Below are positions 53,958 through 64,000 of a stretch of 64,000 nucleotides of DNA, one piece after another. Each line of letters begins with the position of its first letter. Position 1 is the stretch's first letter. This DNA is from Bacillus paramycoides (lineage in GTDB: Bacteria; Bacillota; Bacilli; Bacillales; Bacillaceae_G), in NCBI RefSeq assembly GCF_001884235.1, contig NZ_MAOI01000008.1:1-64000 (forward strand). Reading direction: 5' to 3'. The translations under genes and the position numbers were made by a program. A model generated the notes under the pieces. It was not told the origin of the DNA. It ran no database searches and saw only the letters and a list, made by a program, of their open reading frames with translations.

Positions 53958-54713
53958 GTGATTTCGATTCAAGAACTTACGAAGGAAACAGGGGTTACGG
54001 TAAGAACGTTACGCTATTATGATCAAATCGATTTATTAAATCCGAGTGGGAAAACGGATGGGGGACATCGGTTATATAGCGAGAGAGATGTTATTCGTTT
54101 GCAGCAAATTTTATTTTTAAAAGAAATGGGTTTTTCATTAAAAGAGATTACGAATATGTTAATAACAGGTGAGCTCAATTTAAAAGTATCGCTTGAAAAG
54201 CAACTTAAGTTTGTGCAAGAAGAACAGAAAAAGTTCAATCGAATGGAACGTATTTTACAGGCAGTTGTTTATTCAGTGGATGTGGAAGGGGAACTGGATT
54301 GGAAAGTTATGTTTGAACTCATTCAGCTTTCGAAACAGTCTCCTCGTATACGTGAAATGTTTCAAAATGAAGTTTTTTCCAAGCAAGAACAAAAGTTGCT
54401 TCATAATTTACCGAACATGAGTGAAGAAGACCCAAACGTTTTAGAATGGGTCGATTTATTAAAGCAATTACGTAACTTTATGAAAGACGATAAGGAAGCA
54501 TCTTGTGATGAAGTACAAGGGGCAACAAAGAAATTAATGCAGAAATGTTTAGAGATGGCAAATGGTGATGAAGCATTTTTAGATAAATTGTGGGAAGTAA
54601 GAAAGTCAAAAGAAGATTCGCAGAAAATGAGTATGTATCCAATTGAAGAAGAGCTTCTAGTATATATGGATGAGGCTTTTCGTATATATGACGAAAGGGA
54701 GAAGGATAAATGA
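53958..54713 (+). CDS. MerR-family regulator with extended C-terminal domain
   Basis: GTG 53958 is chosen for AGAGGTGAT at good distance; ATG 53952 and GTG 53949 are close alternatives. 251 residues. N-terminal winged helix (SIQELTKETGVTVRTLRYYD), coiled-coil linker (about 75-115), and an all-helical C-terminal region (about 120-250) that resembles TipAS-like ligand domains. The ligand may be a hydrophobic compound; inference. Stop overlaps the next ATG (ATGA), and the promoter has the MerR spacer. Confidence 0.85.
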   Translation: MISIQELTKETGVTVRTLRYYDQIDLLNPSGKTDGGHRLYSERDVIRLQQILFLKEMGFSLKEITNMLITGELNLKVSLEKQLKFVQEEQKKFNRMERILQAVVYSVDVEGELDWKVMFELIQLSKQSPRIREMFQNEVFSKQEQKLLHNLPNMSEEDPNVLEWVDLLKQLRNFMKDDKEASCDEVQGATKKLMQKCLEMANGDEAFLDKLWEVRKSKEDSQKMSMYPIEEELLVYMDEAFRIYDEREKDK

Positions 54714-55330
54714 GTATACTCGCAGAATATCGATGGTATTTTTTAATTGGGGCAGAGATTGTATTTTGGTTATCCGCTATCGGTTTCTTTTTACTAAGGT
54801 ATGGATTTCGCTTGAAAAAGGCGAGCTTTATTATGGGGATTGTGCTGCTAGTCAATGAAGTATTTATTTTAACTTTAGGGGTAGTGGATTATTATCAAAC
54901 AGGGAAGTTCTCTAATTTCCAGATCATTACGGTAATCATCTTATTATATGCAGTTTTTTATGGGAAAAAGGATTTGAGAAAACTAGATATATTTGTGCAG
55001 AAACTAGTTGCGAAATGGCGAAATGAACCGATTCCTATTATTGAAGAACAAATCGAATTGACAGGCATGGCTTATGCGAAGCAGGAAATGAAAAATTGGG
55101 CTTTGCATCTTATTTTATTCGTTGCTGTTCATATGTTCTTTTTCTTCGTGTATGGGCTTATCCCATTTGAACAATGGGGAAATTGGTTAGAGTCAGGAAT
55201 CGTTTTAAATAAAGCAGCAAGTCGTGTAAGCCAAGTGTGGGCGATTATTCTTTTAGTGGATACAGTTATTTCATTTTCATATGTGATTTTTCCTAAGAAG
55301 GAGAAAGGGAAAGAGAAGCTACTTTCATAG
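54710..55330 (+). CDS. membrane protein coupled to MerR gene
   Basis: 206 residues, about six membrane segments, with a hydrophilic stretch (about 85-120) after the third. Overlaps the MerR stop by 4 bp, so translation is coupled and the MerR protein likely controls it. No transporter or enzyme motif recognised. A terminator follows. Confidence 0.75.
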   Translation: MSILAEYRWYFLIGAEIVFWLSAIGFFLLRYGFRLKKASFIMGIVLLVNEVFILTLGVVDYYQTGKFSNFQIITVIILLYAVFYGKKDLRKLDIFVQKLVAKWRNEPIPIIEEQIELTGMAYAKQEMKNWALHLILFVAVHMFFFFVYGLIPFEQWGNWLESGIVLNKAASRVSQVWAIILLVDTVISFSYVIFPKKEKGKEKLLS

Positions 55331-55346
55331 AGGAAAGTAGCTTTTG
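55317..55346 (+). terminator. rho-independent terminator
   Basis: AAGCTACTTTC, ATAGAG, GAAAGTAGCTT, TT. The 5' arm lies in the end of the coding region. Confidence 0.75.
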
Positions 55347-55520
55347 TAATTTTAGTATAGGTTTCTTTTTAGGGTATACAAACAGTTTGTATAGGAGAGG
55401 ATGACAATAGGAAAAAGAGTCGCGTGAAGTAGAGGTTGTTTATAGGTTAATAGATTGTACGAGTGAAAATGGACGCAATGGATATGACTTATTATATGTA
55501 CCTATAAAATAAAATTGATA

Positions 55521-55551
55521 GAGGAAGGTAGTGTTTACTCCTTCCTTTTTC
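55521..55551 (+). terminator. probable terminator of a short upstream transcript
   Basis: AGGAAGG, 11-nt loop, CCTTCCT, four T. No gene of its own precedes it. Confidence 0.5.
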
Positions 55552-55577
55552 TATGTATAACTTGTCGAAAACTTTAC

Positions 55578-55591
55578 CGAATATCTGTTCG
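55578..55591 (+). promoter_or_regulatory. LexA box of uvrBA
   Basis: CGAATATCTGTTCG matches CGAAC-N4-GTTCG with one mismatch. uvrBA is a LexA target in B. subtilis. A TAAAAT -10 lies at about 55621-55626. Confidence 0.75.
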
Positions 55592-55663
55592 TTTTTTTAG
55601 GTTTTTTATGGGTATTCGTGTTAAAATAATAATACAGATTTTTATGAGGAGGTCGGATTTTAC

Positions 55664-57640
55664 TTGGAACATCAATTTGAAATTATCTCAGCGTATTCCC
55701 CGCAAGGTGACCAACCGGAAGCGATAGAGAAGCTTGTAGAGGGAATTAATAGTGGAAAGAAAAAGCAAGTGTTGCTTGGAGCGACAGGAACGGGTAAGAC
55801 ATTTACGATTTCAAATGTCATTAAAGAAGTGCAGAAGCCAACACTTGTAATGGCTCATAATAAAACGTTAGCTGGACAGTTATATAGTGAGTTGAAAGAT
55901 TTTTTTCCTAACAATTCTGTTGAGTATTTTGTTAGTTATTACGATTATTATCAGCCAGAAGCGTATGTGCCGCAAACAGATACGTTTATTGAAAAAGATG
56001 CACAGATTAATGATGAAATCGATAAATTACGCCACTCGGCAACGTCTGCTTTATTTGAACGAGATGATGTTATTATCGTTGCGAGTGTGTCGTGCATATA
56101 CGGTTTAGGTTCTCCGGAAGAATACCGCGAGTTAGTTGTTTCACTTCGAGTTGGTATGGAAAAGGACCGCAATCAATTGCTTCGTGAACTTGTTGATGTA
56201 CAGTATGGACGTAATGATATTGATTTCAAGCGTGGTACATTCCGTGTGCGCGGAGATGTAGTTGAAATCTTCCCGGCATCACTTGATGAGCATTGTATTC
56301 GAATTGAATTTTTCGGTGATGAAATCGATCGTATTCGTGAAGTAAATGCATTAACAGGTGAAGTGTTAGCAGAACGTGATCATGTAGCAATCTTCCCAGC
56401 ATCTCACTTCGTTACACGTGAAGAAAAAATGAAGGTCGCTATTGAAAATATTGAAAAAGAATTAGAAGAGCGTTTAAAAGAATTAAACGATAACGGTAAG
56501 TTGTTAGAAGCGCAGCGTATAGAGCAACGTACACGTTATGATTTAGAAATGATGCGCGAGATGGGCTTTTGTTCAGGGATTGAAAATTATTCCCGTCATT
56601 TAACACTTCGTCCAGCGGGTGCAACACCGTATACGTTATTAGACTATTTTCCAGAGGATTTCTTAATTGTTATGGATGAGTCGCACGTATCAGTGCCGCA
56701 AGTAAGAGCGATGTATAACGGGGACCAAGCACGTAAGCAAGTGCTTGTGGATCATGGATTCCGTCTGCCATCAGCTTTAGATAATAGACCGCTCATGTTT
56801 GATGAGTTTGAAGAGAAAACGAATCAAGTTATTTACGTTTCGGCAACGCCAGGACCATACGAGTTAGAGCAGTCACCGGAGGTAATAGAACAAATTATTC
56901 GTCCAACAGGGCTTTTGGATCCACCAATTGATATACGACCAATTGAAGGGCAAATTGATGATTTATTAGGAGAGATTCAAGATCGCATTGCAAAAAATGA
57001 ACGTGTATTAATTACGACTTTAACGAAAAAAATGTCAGAGGATTTAACGGATTACTTAAAAGATGTAGGAATTAAAGTGAACTATCTTCACTCTGAAGTT
57101 AAAACGTTAGAACGTATTGAAATCATTCGTGACCTTCGTCTTGGTAAGTTTGATGTACTTGTCGGTATTAACTTATTACGAGAAGGATTAGATATTCCAG
57201 AAGTATCACTTGTAGCTATTTTAGATGCTGATAAAGAAGGATTCCTACGTTCAGAGCGTTCGTTAATTCAAACGATTGGTCGTGCAGCACGTAATGAAAA
57301 CGGTCAAGTTATTATGTACGCAGATCGCATAACAAGATCAATGGGAATTGCGATTGAAGAAACGCAGCGTCGGCGCCAGTTGCAAGAAGCTTACAATAAA
57401 GAGCATGGTATTACACCGAAGACGATTCAAAAAGGGGTACGTGACGTTATTCGTGCGACAACAGCAGCTGAGGATACGGAAACATATGAAGCAGTACCAG
57501 CTAAGAAGATGACGAAAAAAGAACGTGAAAAGACAATTGCAAAGATGGAAGCAGAGATGAAAGAAGCAGCAAAAGCGTTAGATTTCGAGCGTGCAGCTGA
57601 ATTAAGAGACTTACTATTAGAATTAAAAGCGGAAGGGTGA
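55664..57640 (+). CDS. uvrB: excinuclease ABC subunit B
   Basis: 658 residues (B. subtilis 661), TTG start after AGGAGGTCGG. Walker [10 protein letters not shown] (about 38-46), DESH box, beta-hairpin region, helicase motifs with [10 protein letters not shown], and the C-terminal UVR motif ([12 protein letters not shown]) that binds UvrC. It verifies damage and loads UvrC. Overlaps or adjoins uvrA. Confidence 0.98.
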   Translation: MEHQFEIISAYSPQGDQPEAIEKLVEGINSGKKKQVLLGATGTGKTFTISNVIKEVQKPTLVMAHNKTLAGQLYSELKDFFPNNSVEYFVSYYDYYQPEAYVPQTDTFIEKDAQINDEIDKLRHSATSALFERDDVIIVASVSCIYGLGSPEEYRELVVSLRVGMEKDRNQLLRELVDVQYGRNDIDFKRGTFRVRGDVVEIFPASLDEHCIRIEFFGDEIDRIREVNALTGEVLAERDHVAIFPASHFVTREEKMKVAIENIEKELEERLKELNDNGKLLEAQRIEQRTRYDLEMMREMGFCSGIENYSRHLTLRPAGATPYTLLDYFPEDFLIVMDESHVSVPQVRAMYNGDQARKQVLVDHGFRLPSALDNRPLMFDEFEEKTNQVIYVSATPGPYELEQSPEVIEQIIRPTGLLDPPIDIRPIEGQIDDLLGEIQDRIAKNERVLITTLTKKMSEDLTDYLKDVGIKVNYLHSEVKTLERIEIIRDLRLGKFDVLVGINLLREGLDIPEVSLVAILDADKEGFLRSERSLIQTIGRAARNENGQVIMYADRITRSMGIAIEETQRRRQLQEAYNKEHGITPKTIQKGVRDVIRATTAAEDTETYEAVPAKKMTKKEREKTIAKMEAEMKEAAKALDFERAAELRDLLLELKAEG

Positions 57641-57645
57641 CAAGA

Positions 57646-60516
57646 GTGAGTAAAGATTTTATTGTTGTAAAAGGTGCTAGAGCGCATAATTTAAAAAATA
57701 TTGACGTAACCATTCCGAGAAATCAGCTTGTTGTTGTGACGGGATTGTCTGGTTCTGGGAAATCATCGTTAGCATTCGATACGATTTATGCAGAAGGACA
57801 GCGCAGATATGTGGAATCTTTATCTGCGTACGCACGTCAGTTTTTAGGACAAATGGATAAGCCGGATGTTGATATGATTGAAGGCTTATCTCCAGCGATT
57901 TCAATTGATCAAAAAACGACGAGTCGTAATCCTCGTTCAACGGTTGGAACGGTAACGGAGATTTATGATTATTTACGTTTATTATTCGCGCGAATTGGTA
58001 CGCCGATTTGTCCGAATCATGGAATTGAAATTACATCACAAACAGTGGAACAGATGGTAGACCGTGTGCTTGAATATCCTGAACGTACGAAGTTGCAAGT
58101 GCTAGCGCCTATCGTGTCAGGGCGTAAAGGTGCACACGTGAAAGTACTAGAAGATATTAAGAAGCAAGGTTATGTTCGTGTGCGCGTGGATGGAGAGATG
58201 CTGGATGTATCTGAAGAGATTACGTTAGATAAAAATAAGAAGCATTCAATTGAAGTTGTTATTGACCGTATTGTTGTGAAAGAAGGAATTGCAAGCCGAC
58301 TTGCAGATTCACTCGAAAGTGCTTTAAAGCTTGGCGGAGGCCGAGTTTTAATCGATGTAATGGGAGAAGAAGAACTTCTATTTAGTGAGCATCATGCTTG
58401 TCCGCATTGTGGTTTTTCAATCGGGGAATTAGAGCCACGTATGTTCTCCTTCAATAGCCCATTTGGTGCATGTCCTTCTTGTGATGGACTAGGTTCAAAG
58501 CTAGAGGTAGATTTAGAACTTGTTATTCCGAACTGGGATTTATCATTAAATGAACATGCGATTGCTCCTTGGGAACCGACAAGTTCGCAATATTACCCGC
58601 AATTATTAAAATCTGTGTGTAATCATTACGGCATCGATATGGATATGCCGGTGAAAGATATACCGAAAGATTTATTTGATAAAGTGTTGTACGGAAGCGG
58701 TGAAGAGAAGGTTTATTTCCGCTATGTGAATGAATTTGGTCAAGTAAAGGAAAATGAGATTTTATTTGAAGGCGTTATTCCAAATATCGAGCGTCGTTAT
58801 CGTGAGACGAGTTCTGATTATATTCGCGAACAAATGGAAAAGTATATGGCAGAGCAAGCTTGTCCGAAGTGTAAAGGCGGACGCTTAAAGCCTGAGAGTT
58901 TAGCTGTTTTCGTTGGTGATAAAACGATTGCCGATGTAACAAAATATTCCGTTCAAGAAGTACAGGACTTCTTTTCAAATGTTGAATTAACCGAGAAACA
59001 ACAAAAAATTGCTCATTTAATTTTGAGAGAAATTCAGGAGCGCGTTGGGTTCTTAGTGAACGTCGGTTTAGAATATTTAACGTTAAGTCGTGCCGCAGGA
59101 ACTTTATCAGGTGGTGAAGCGCAGCGTATCCGTTTAGCGACGCAAATCGGTTCTCGTCTTACGGGCGTACTTTACATTCTTGATGAGCCTTCTATCGGTT
59201 TGCATCAGCGCGATAATGATCGTCTTATTCGTACATTGCAGGAAATGCGAGATTTAGGAAATACGTTAATCGTTGTTGAGCATGATGAAGATACGATGAT
59301 GGCCGCCGATTATTTGCTTGATATCGGACCTGGTGCAGGTATCCATGGTGGTCAAGTTGTATCAGCAGGTACACCAGCTGAAGTTATGCAAGACGAGAAT
59401 TCATTAACAGGGAAATATTTAAGCGGTAAAGAGTTTATTCCAGTACCACTTGAGAGACGTAAAGGTGATGGACGTAAAGTGGAGATTGTCGGTGCGAAAG
59501 AAAACAACTTAAAGAACGCGAAAATGTCATTCCCTCTAGGTACATTTGTAGCAGTAACAGGCGTATCTGGATCTGGAAAAAGTACGATGATTAATGAAGT
59601 GTTATATAAATCGTTAGCTCAAAAGCTATATAAAGCGAAAGCGAAGCCAGGGGCTCATAAAGAAATTAAAGGTCTAGAGCAGTTAGATAAAGTAATCGAT
59701 ATTGATCAATCACCAATTGGGCGTACACCACGTTCAAATCCAGCAACATATACAGGTGTATTCGATGATATTCGTGATGTGTTTGCGCAAACGAATGAAG
59801 CGAAAGTGCGTGGATATCAAAAAGGACGTTTCAGCTTTAACGTAAAAGGCGGCCGTTGTGAAGCGTGCCGTGGGGATGGAATTATTAAAATCGAAATGCA
59901 CTTCTTACCAGATGTGTATGTTCCGTGTGAAGTTTGTCACGGTAAACGTTACAATCGTGAAACGTTAGAAGTGAAATATAAAGATAAGAACATTTCTGAA
60001 GTGTTAGAGATGACGATTGAAGATGGGGTAGAATTCTTTGCTAATATCCCGAAAATTAAGCGTAAACTTCAAACACTTGTAGATGTAGGGCTTGGTTATA
60101 TGAAATTAGGACAACCAGCTACGACATTATCAGGTGGTGAGGCGCAGCGTGTGAAATTAGCTTCTGAATTACACCGTCGTTCTACAGGGCGTACGTTATA
60201 CATTTTAGATGAGCCAACGACTGGTTTACATGCACATGATATTGCACGTCTTCTGGAAGTGTTGCAGCGTCTTGTTGAAAGTGGCGAGACAGTACTTGTA
60301 ATCGAGCATAATTTAGATGTTATTAAAACAGCTGATTATATCGTTGATCTTGGGCCAGAAGGTGGAGACAAAGGTGGACAAATCGTTGCTTCCGGAACGC
60401 CAGAGCAAGTGGTGAAAGAAGAACGCTCGTATACAGGTAAGTATTTAAAAGAGATTTTAGATCGTGATAAAACAAGGATGAAAGAGAAAATAAAAGAAGT
60501 AGAGTTATCACAATAA
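57646..60516 (+). CDS. uvrA: excinuclease ABC subunit A
   Basis: 956 residues from GTG 57646, where AAGGGTGA gives a good ribosome site; GTG 57637 overlaps the uvrB stop. Two ABC ATPase modules: Walker A GLSGSGKS and GVSGSGKS, signatures LSGGEAQR twice, and zinc modules CPHCGF/CPSCDG and CEACRG/CEVCHG. It scans DNA for lesions. It is transcribed with uvrB under the LexA-like box. Confidence 0.98.
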   Translation: MSKDFIVVKGARAHNLKNIDVTIPRNQLVVVTGLSGSGKSSLAFDTIYAEGQRRYVESLSAYARQFLGQMDKPDVDMIEGLSPAISIDQKTTSRNPRSTVGTVTEIYDYLRLLFARIGTPICPNHGIEITSQTVEQMVDRVLEYPERTKLQVLAPIVSGRKGAHVKVLEDIKKQGYVRVRVDGEMLDVSEEITLDKNKKHSIEVVIDRIVVKEGIASRLADSLESALKLGGGRVLIDVMGEEELLFSEHHACPHCGFSIGELEPRMFSFNSPFGACPSCDGLGSKLEVDLELVIPNWDLSLNEHAIAPWEPTSSQYYPQLLKSVCNHYGIDMDMPVKDIPKDLFDKVLYGSGEEKVYFRYVNEFGQVKENEILFEGVIPNIERRYRETSSDYIREQMEKYMAEQACPKCKGGRLKPESLAVFVGDKTIADVTKYSVQEVQDFFSNVELTEKQQKIAHLILREIQERVGFLVNVGLEYLTLSRAAGTLSGGEAQRIRLATQIGSRLTGVLYILDEPSIGLHQRDNDRLIRTLQEMRDLGNTLIVVEHDEDTMMAADYLLDIGPGAGIHGGQVVSAGTPAEVMQDENSLTGKYLSGKEFIPVPLERRKGDGRKVEIVGAKENNLKNAKMSFPLGTFVAVTGVSGSGKSTMINEVLYKSLAQKLYKAKAKPGAHKEIKGLEQLDKVIDIDQSPIGRTPRSNPATYTGVFDDIRDVFAQTNEAKVRGYQKGRFSFNVKGGRCEACRGDGIIKIEMHFLPDVYVPCEVCHGKRYNRETLEVKYKDKNISEVLEMTIEDGVEFFANIPKIKRKLQTLVDVGLGYMKLGQPATTLSGGEAQRVKLASELHRRSTGRTLYILDEPTTGLHAHDIARLLEVLQRLVESGETVLVIEHNLDVIKTADYIVDLGPEGGDKGGQIVASGTPEQVVKEERSYTGKYLKEILDRDKTRMKEKIKEVELSQ

Positions 60517-60528
60517 GTTTGTTAGTGA

Positions 60529-60567
60529 AAACCGAGTGTAAAGATAAAAAATACACTCGGTTTTTAT
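60529..60567 (+). terminator. rho-independent terminator of uvrBA
   Basis: AAAACCGAGTGTA and TACACTCGGTTTT arms, then T-run. Confidence 0.9.
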
Positions 60568-60756
60568 TTTATGGGGGAGAAAATGGAATTTATAGAGGTT
60601 CTGCGAAAGAAAAACACTAAGGGAAATTGGTAAGATTGTTAGTAGGTATACAAGTATAAAAAATAGAATAAGCTGTTATAAGTGTTTGTACGATACTTGC
60701 GTTTATTATCTATTAGCGTATGATGAAATATATATGTTAAAAGGATGTGTAAGGAA

Positions 60757-61137
60757 ATGAGATGGATTGTATCACTTCTTGTAAATAGCGTTGTGTTAAT
60801 CGCTGTATCCGGACTTTTAAAAGGGGTTGCACCAGACGCGTTTTACGTAGCAAATATACAAACTGCAATTATTGCGAGTATTATATTGGCGATTTTAAAT
60901 GTGTTCGTAAAGCCGTTTTTAATTTTAATTACGCTACCAATTACTGTTGTAACTTTCGGCTTCTTCTTAATTGTTATTAATGCGATTACGTTAGAAATAG
61001 CAGATTCATTATTAGGGGATGCTTTTAATATATCCGGATTTGGTGTAGCGATTGTCGCGGCAATTTGTATTTCGATTTTTAATATGATAATTGAAAAGGC
61101 AATTGTTGAACCATTATATGAAAAAAAGAGAAAATGA
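60757..61137 (+). CDS. yvlD: YvlD-like four-TM membrane protein (phage-holin superfamily IV)
   Basis: 126 residues from ATG 60757 (MRWIVSLLVNSVVLIAVSGL); ATG 60745 has no room for a ribosome site. Four hydrophobic segments, with LNVFVKPFLILITLPIT as the family core. In B. subtilis yvlABCD lies in the same place between uvrA and hprK; yvlABC are missing here. Function unclear; B. subtilis yvlABCD is sigma-W controlled and linked to envelope stress. Confidence 0.85.
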   Translation: MRWIVSLLVNSVVLIAVSGLLKGVAPDAFYVANIQTAIIASIILAILNVFVKPFLILITLPITVVTFGFFLIVINAITLEIADSLLGDAFNISGFGVAIVAAICISIFNMIIEKAIVEPLYEKKRK

Positions 61138-61145
61138 CAAAAAGA

Positions 61146-61180
61146 AAAACATTTCATCATTCGTATGAAATGTTTTTTTC
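61146..61180 (+). terminator. rho-independent terminator
   Basis: AACATTTCAT, CATTCGT loop, ATGAAATGTT, then T-run. Confidence 0.88.
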
Positions 61181-61293
61181 TATTTATTAGAAAGCGTGTT
61201 TCTTGTTTTAAGAAAAAAATGGTACAATATCCGTTAGAATGGAATTTCACATCAAATGAGACTGAACCCGCAGCGGAGTGGAGGTTTATACAT

Positions 61294-62223
61294 ATGCCGA
61301 AAGTAAGGACAAAAGATTTAATGGAACAATTTCAATTGGAGTTAGTAAGTGGTGAAGAAGGAATTCATCGTCCGATTGATACAAGTGATTTATCACGACC
61401 TGGAATTGAAATGGCAGGATTTTTTACATATTATCCAGCTGATCGCGTGCAGCTTCTTGGAAAAACGGAGCTTACGTTCTTTGATACGTTAACGACAGAG
61501 CAAAAGCAAGAGAGAATGAAAGTGCTTTGTACTGAGGAGACACCTTGTATTATTGTAACTCGTAATCAAGATGTGCCGGATGAGTTATTACAAGCATCAC
61601 GTGAATCAGGCGTGCCTTTATTACGTTCTTCTCAAACGACGACGAGATTATCAAGTCGTTTAACAAACTATTTAGAAGGTAAGTTAGCGCCAACAACTGC
61701 TGTTCATGGTGTGTTAGTAGATATTTATGGCGTTGGTGTTTTAATTACAGGTCAAAGTGGTGTCGGGAAAAGTGAGACAGCGCTTGAGCTTGTAAAGCGT
61801 GGCCACCGTCTAGTTGCAGATGATAGTGTAGAAATTCGTCAAGAAGATGAAGACACATTAGTAGGAAGCTCACCTGATTTAATTGAACACTTATTAGAAA
61901 TTCGTGGTCTAGGTATCATTAACGTAATGACGTTATTCGGTGCAGGGGCGGTACGAAATTATAAGCGTATTACACTTGTTATTAATCTTGAAATTTGGGA
62001 TCAAAAGAAAAATTATGATCGCTTAGGTCTTGATGAAGAGAAGATGAAGATTATTGATACAGAAATTACGAAGATTACACTTCCAGTTCGTCCTGGTCGA
62101 AACTTGGCTGTTATTATTGAAGTAGCAGCGATGAACTTCAGATTAAAACGTATGGGAGTCAATGCGGCACAACAGTTCTCTGAACGATTAATGAGTGCGA
62201 TTGAGTTAGGAAATCAAGAGTAA
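61294..62223 (+). CDS. hprK: HPr kinase/phosphorylase
   Basis: Start at ATG 61294 (GTGGAGGTTT before it); 309 residues (B. subtilis 310). The longer frame runs through the preceding terminator. Walker A GQSGVGKS (153-160), His139 in AVHG, and [10 protein letters not shown] (203-212), the signature. It phosphorylates HPr on Ser46 in response to sugar phosphates, which creates the CcpA corepressor. It therefore acts on the cre-like site seen before the chb operon. Confidence 0.97.
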   Translation: MPKVRTKDLMEQFQLELVSGEEGIHRPIDTSDLSRPGIEMAGFFTYYPADRVQLLGKTELTFFDTLTTEQKQERMKVLCTEETPCIIVTRNQDVPDELLQASRESGVPLLRSSQTTTRLSSRLTNYLEGKLAPTTAVHGVLVDIYGVGVLITGQSGVGKSETALELVKRGHRLVADDSVEIRQEDEDTLVGSSPDLIEHLLEIRGLGIINVMTLFGAGAVRNYKRITLVINLEIWDQKKNYDRLGLDEEKMKIIDTEITKITLPVRPGRNLAVIIEVAAMNFRLKRMGVNAAQQFSERLMSAIELGNQE

Positions 62224-62247
62224 ACTCTGGAGAGGGAGGTCATACAT

Positions 62248-63060
62248 ATGCTGTTAGGTTCTGTACCACAGCTTGACCGTGTAGCAATCCAACTTGGACC
62301 GTTCCCTGTTTATTGGTATGGGGTTATTATCGGTACAGGCGTGCTATTAGGTCTTTGGCTAGCGACTCGCGAGGGAGAAAGGCTAGGTATTCCAAAAGAT
62401 ACATTTATTGATCTTGTATTAATCGCAGTACCAATCGCCATTCTTTTTGCGAGAATGTACTATGTTATTTTTGAATGGGAATATTACTCTCAAAACCCGA
62501 GTCAAATTATTAATATTCGTCAAGGTGGTTTGGCGATTCATGGTGGTTTAATCGGGGCTGTTATTACAGGAATTATTTTTGCGAAAAAACGCGGACTTTC
62601 GTTTTGGAAGCTAGCGGATATTGCTGCACCGAGTATTTTACTAGGACAAGCAATTGGCCGATGGGGAAACTTTATGAACCAAGAGGCACACGGTGGTGAA
62701 GTAACGAGACAGTTTTTAGAAGGGCTTCATTTACCACAGTTTATTATTAATCAAATGTATATCGATGGTGTGTATTATCACCCGACGTTTTTATATGAAT
62801 CATTATGGAACTTTGCAGGTGTTATTTTACTGCTTGCATTACGAAAAGTGAATTTACGCCGCGGTGAGTTGTTCTTTACATACTTGATTTGGTATTCAAT
62901 TGGGCGCTTCTTCGTAGAAGGTTTACGTACAGATAGTTTAATGTTAGGACCACTTCGTATTGCACAAGTAATGTCAATTGGGATTGTTGTTCTTTCTATC
63001 ATTTTCATTATTGTGAGACGAAAAATGGGGCAATCTGATAAAAGATATTTAGAAAATTAG
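62248..63060 (+). CDS. lgt: prolipoprotein diacylglyceryl transferase
   Basis: 270 residues, seven membrane segments. [12 protein letters not shown], and the Lgt signature [14 protein letters not shown]. It adds diacylglycerol from phosphatidylglycerol to the lipobox Cys of prolipoproteins; CccB in this window is a predicted substrate. Good GGAGAGGGAGG site, 24 bp after hprK. Confidence 0.98.
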   Translation: MLLGSVPQLDRVAIQLGPFPVYWYGVIIGTGVLLGLWLATREGERLGIPKDTFIDLVLIAVPIAILFARMYYVIFEWEYYSQNPSQIINIRQGGLAIHGGLIGAVITGIIFAKKRGLSFWKLADIAAPSILLGQAIGRWGNFMNQEAHGGEVTRQFLEGLHLPQFIINQMYIDGVYYHPTFLYESLWNFAGVILLLALRKVNLRRGELFFTYLIWYSIGRFFVEGLRTDSLMLGPLRIAQVMSIGIVVLSIIFIIVRRKMGQSDKRYLEN

Positions 63061-63065
63061 AGAAA

Positions 63066-63096
63066 AGTAGCATCTTATATAAGATGCTGCTTCTTT
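63066..63096 (+). terminator. hairpin between lgt and ppaX
   Basis: AGTAGCATCTTA and TAAGATGCTGCTT arms with a short, interrupted T-run; likely partial terminator. Confidence 0.55.
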
Positions 63097-63123
63097 CATA
63101 TTCGGGCAGCGAAAGGACTAGAG

Positions 63124-63774
63124 ATGATGAAAATAAATACAGTGTTATTTGATTTAGATGGAACGTTAATTAATACAAATGAACTTATTATTTCTTCTTT
63201 TTTACATACGTTACATACCTATTATCCAAATCAGTATAAGCGAGAAGATGTATTGCCATTTATCGGTCCATCTTTGCACGATACTTTTAGTAAGATTGAT
63301 GCAAGTAAGGTTGAAGAGATGATTACATGCTATCGCCAATTTAATCACGAGCATCATGATGAATTAGTAGAAGAATATGAAACTGTATATGAAACTGTTC
63401 AAGAATTGAAGAAGCAAGGTTATAAAATCGGCATTGTTACAACGAAAGCGAGACAGACGGTTGAAATGGGATTAAAGCTTTCGAAACTTGATCAATTTTT
63501 TGATGTGGTCGTGACAATTGATGATGTGGAACATGTAAAACCACATCCAGAACCGCTTCAAAAAGCGTTGGGATTATTAGAGGCAAAACCAGAAGAAACA
63601 TTGATGGTTGGTGATAATCATCATGATATTGTCGGTGGGAAAAATGCAGGTACGAAAACAGTAGCGGTTTCATGGACATTAAAAGGTAGAGCGTATTTAG
63701 AAGCGTATAAACCAGATTATGTGCTAGATAAAATGAGTGATTTACTACCAATTTTGTCCCGCATTAACGGGTAG
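63124..63774 (+). CDS. ppaX: pyrophosphatase PpaX
   Basis: 216 residues. HAD fold: [12 protein letters not shown] (motif I), IVTTKA (motif II), KPHPEP (motif III Lys), MVGDNHHDI (motif IV). It hydrolyses the pyrophosphate that HprK releases when it dephosphorylates Ser-P-HPr. The same hprK-lgt-ppaX order occurs in B. subtilis (yvoD is missing here). The last five codons (Ser-Arg-Ile-Asn-Gly) and the TAG stop are bcr1-like sequence. Confidence 0.95.
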   Translation: MMKINTVLFDLDGTLINTNELIISSFLHTLHTYYPNQYKREDVLPFIGPSLHDTFSKIDASKVEEMITCYRQFNHEHHDELVEEYETVYETVQELKKQGYKIGIVTTKARQTVEMGLKLSKLDQFFDVVVTIDDVEHVKPHPEPLQKALGLLEAKPEETLMVGDNHHDIVGGKNAGTKTVAVSWTLKGRAYLEAYKPDYVLDKMSDLLPILSRING

Positions 63775-63873
63775 TAAGGAAGTTATGTGGGAAGTTTGCC
63801 TGTAAAAGCCAGATTGATGAAGGCTAATAATCAGTGGGGAAAAAAGCTCCCGCTGATTAAAGTTTCACTTTAT
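63755..63873 (+). repeat. bcr1-like repeat, copy 7 (deleted form)
   Basis: Begins TCCCGCATTAACGGGTAGT inside ppaX and ends AGTTTCACTTTAT. The 5' flank is TTTTG instead of TTTAT. The left CTCCCACCT arm and its loop are deleted, so the main stem cannot form, while the AATCAGTGGGG/CTCCCGCTGATT hairpin remains with mismatches. Confidence 0.85.
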
Positions 63874-63894
63874 CTGAGTAGAGGAGAGAGTTAA

Positions 63895-64000
63895 GTGCGA
63901 CGGACAACGCGCTACCCTGTTTCAGGAGAAAATTCATTGTGGAATGTGTATAAAACTGTTTCTTTTTGGAAGGTAATGAAAAACTTTATTATTATCCAAG
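63895..64000 (+). CDS. YvoF-like acetyltransferase, 5' end only
   Basis: GTG 63895 after GAGGAGAGAG; 35 codons before the window ends (RRTTRYPVSGENSLWNVYKT, then VSFWKVMKNFIIIQ). By position after ppaX and by its N-terminus it matches the B. subtilis yvoF gene, an O-acetyltransferase of the left-handed beta-helix type. The catalytic part is outside the window. Confidence 0.75.
   Translation, partial: MRRTTRYPVSGENSLWNVYKTVSFWKVMKNFIIIQ

Larger units (their letters stand above)
55347..55663. other. intergenic region before uvrB
   Basis: Contains a second terminator-like hairpin (GGAAGG and CCTTCC, T-run, 55521-55551) and the LexA-like box. B. subtilis has csbA here; I find no csbA remnant. 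A 12-codon ATG ORF around 55469 has no ribosome site. Confidence 0.5.

Noticed and set aside
55469-55507. 12-codon ORF before uvrB
   Set aside because: No Shine-Dalgarno sequence and no recognisable relatives.
61165-61293. 43-residue N-terminal extension of HprK
   Set aside because: It runs through the preceding terminator, and family members start at MPKVRTKDL.

Overview
The window is a stretch of a low-GC Firmicute chromosome, almost certainly a member of the Bacillus cereus group. The gene order closely follows the Bacillus subtilis arc tagO - yvyE - degV - comF - csp - hpf - secA - prfB - cccB - ftsEX - ctpB - minJ - uvrBA - hprK - lgt - ppaX. Seven copies of a roughly 155-bp repeat that resembles the group-specific element bcr1 are interspersed. 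There are no rRNA or tRNA genes, no insertion sequences with transposases, no prophage and no CRISPR array.

Layout. 0-2.5 kb: cydAB (bd-type quinol oxidase, minus strand). 2.7-10.4 kb: a 49-residue protein behind a LexA-like box, a membrane-anchored GH8-like protein, a LysR regulator divergent from a YhgE/Pip membrane protein, a VOC protein, an acyltransferase-3 protein and an atypical DAACS symporter. 10.6-17.2 kb: two tandem lactose/cellobiose-type PTS triads. The second has the order EIIB-EIIC-EIIA-GH4 phosphoglucosidase-ChbG deacetylase, which matches E. coli chbBCAFG and points to chitobiose use. It has a textbook sigma-54 promoter with upstream repeats and a cre-like site, and a LevR/CelR-type sigma-54 activator lies at 19.3-22 kb. 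17.4-19.2 kb: a chromate transporter and a CHRD protein.

22-30 kb is an envelope block: polysaccharide deacetylase, tagO, UDP-glucose dehydrogenase, UDP-GlcNAc 2-epimerase, an LCP ligase, yvyE and degV. 30.2-34.7 kb: an HxlR regulator, a CwlO-like NlpC/P60 endopeptidase behind a WalR-type box, comFA-comFC (no comFB) and a cold-shock gene. 35-45.5 kb: hpf, a dead VOC gene, secA, prfB with its programmed +1 frameshift, cccB, ftsEX, ctpB and minJ. FtsEX and CwlO are functional partners in B. subtilis, and both are present here.

45.7-55.3 kb is accessory: an ABC exporter behind a Fur-like box, a YbjQ-family protein, an ABC-F antibiotic-resistance-type protein with a leader ORF, terminator and antiterminator, a MerR/flavodoxin pair, a LysR/YeiH divergent pair, a small XRE gene with no normal start codon, two small membrane proteins, and a MerR/membrane-protein pair. 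55.7-64 kb: uvrB-uvrA behind a LexA-like box, a YvlD-like protein, and hprK-lgt-ppaX followed by the start of an acetyltransferase gene.

Most genes are conserved core genes. The least ordinary signals are regulatory or repeat-based: bcr1-like elements that sit on stop codons, the ABC-F attenuator, the sigma-54 chb control region, a perfect 38-bp palindrome inside the chb operon, and the LexA-box small protein. Start sites were reassigned wherever a Shine-Dalgarno sequence or an overlapping promoter or terminator argued against the longest ORF.
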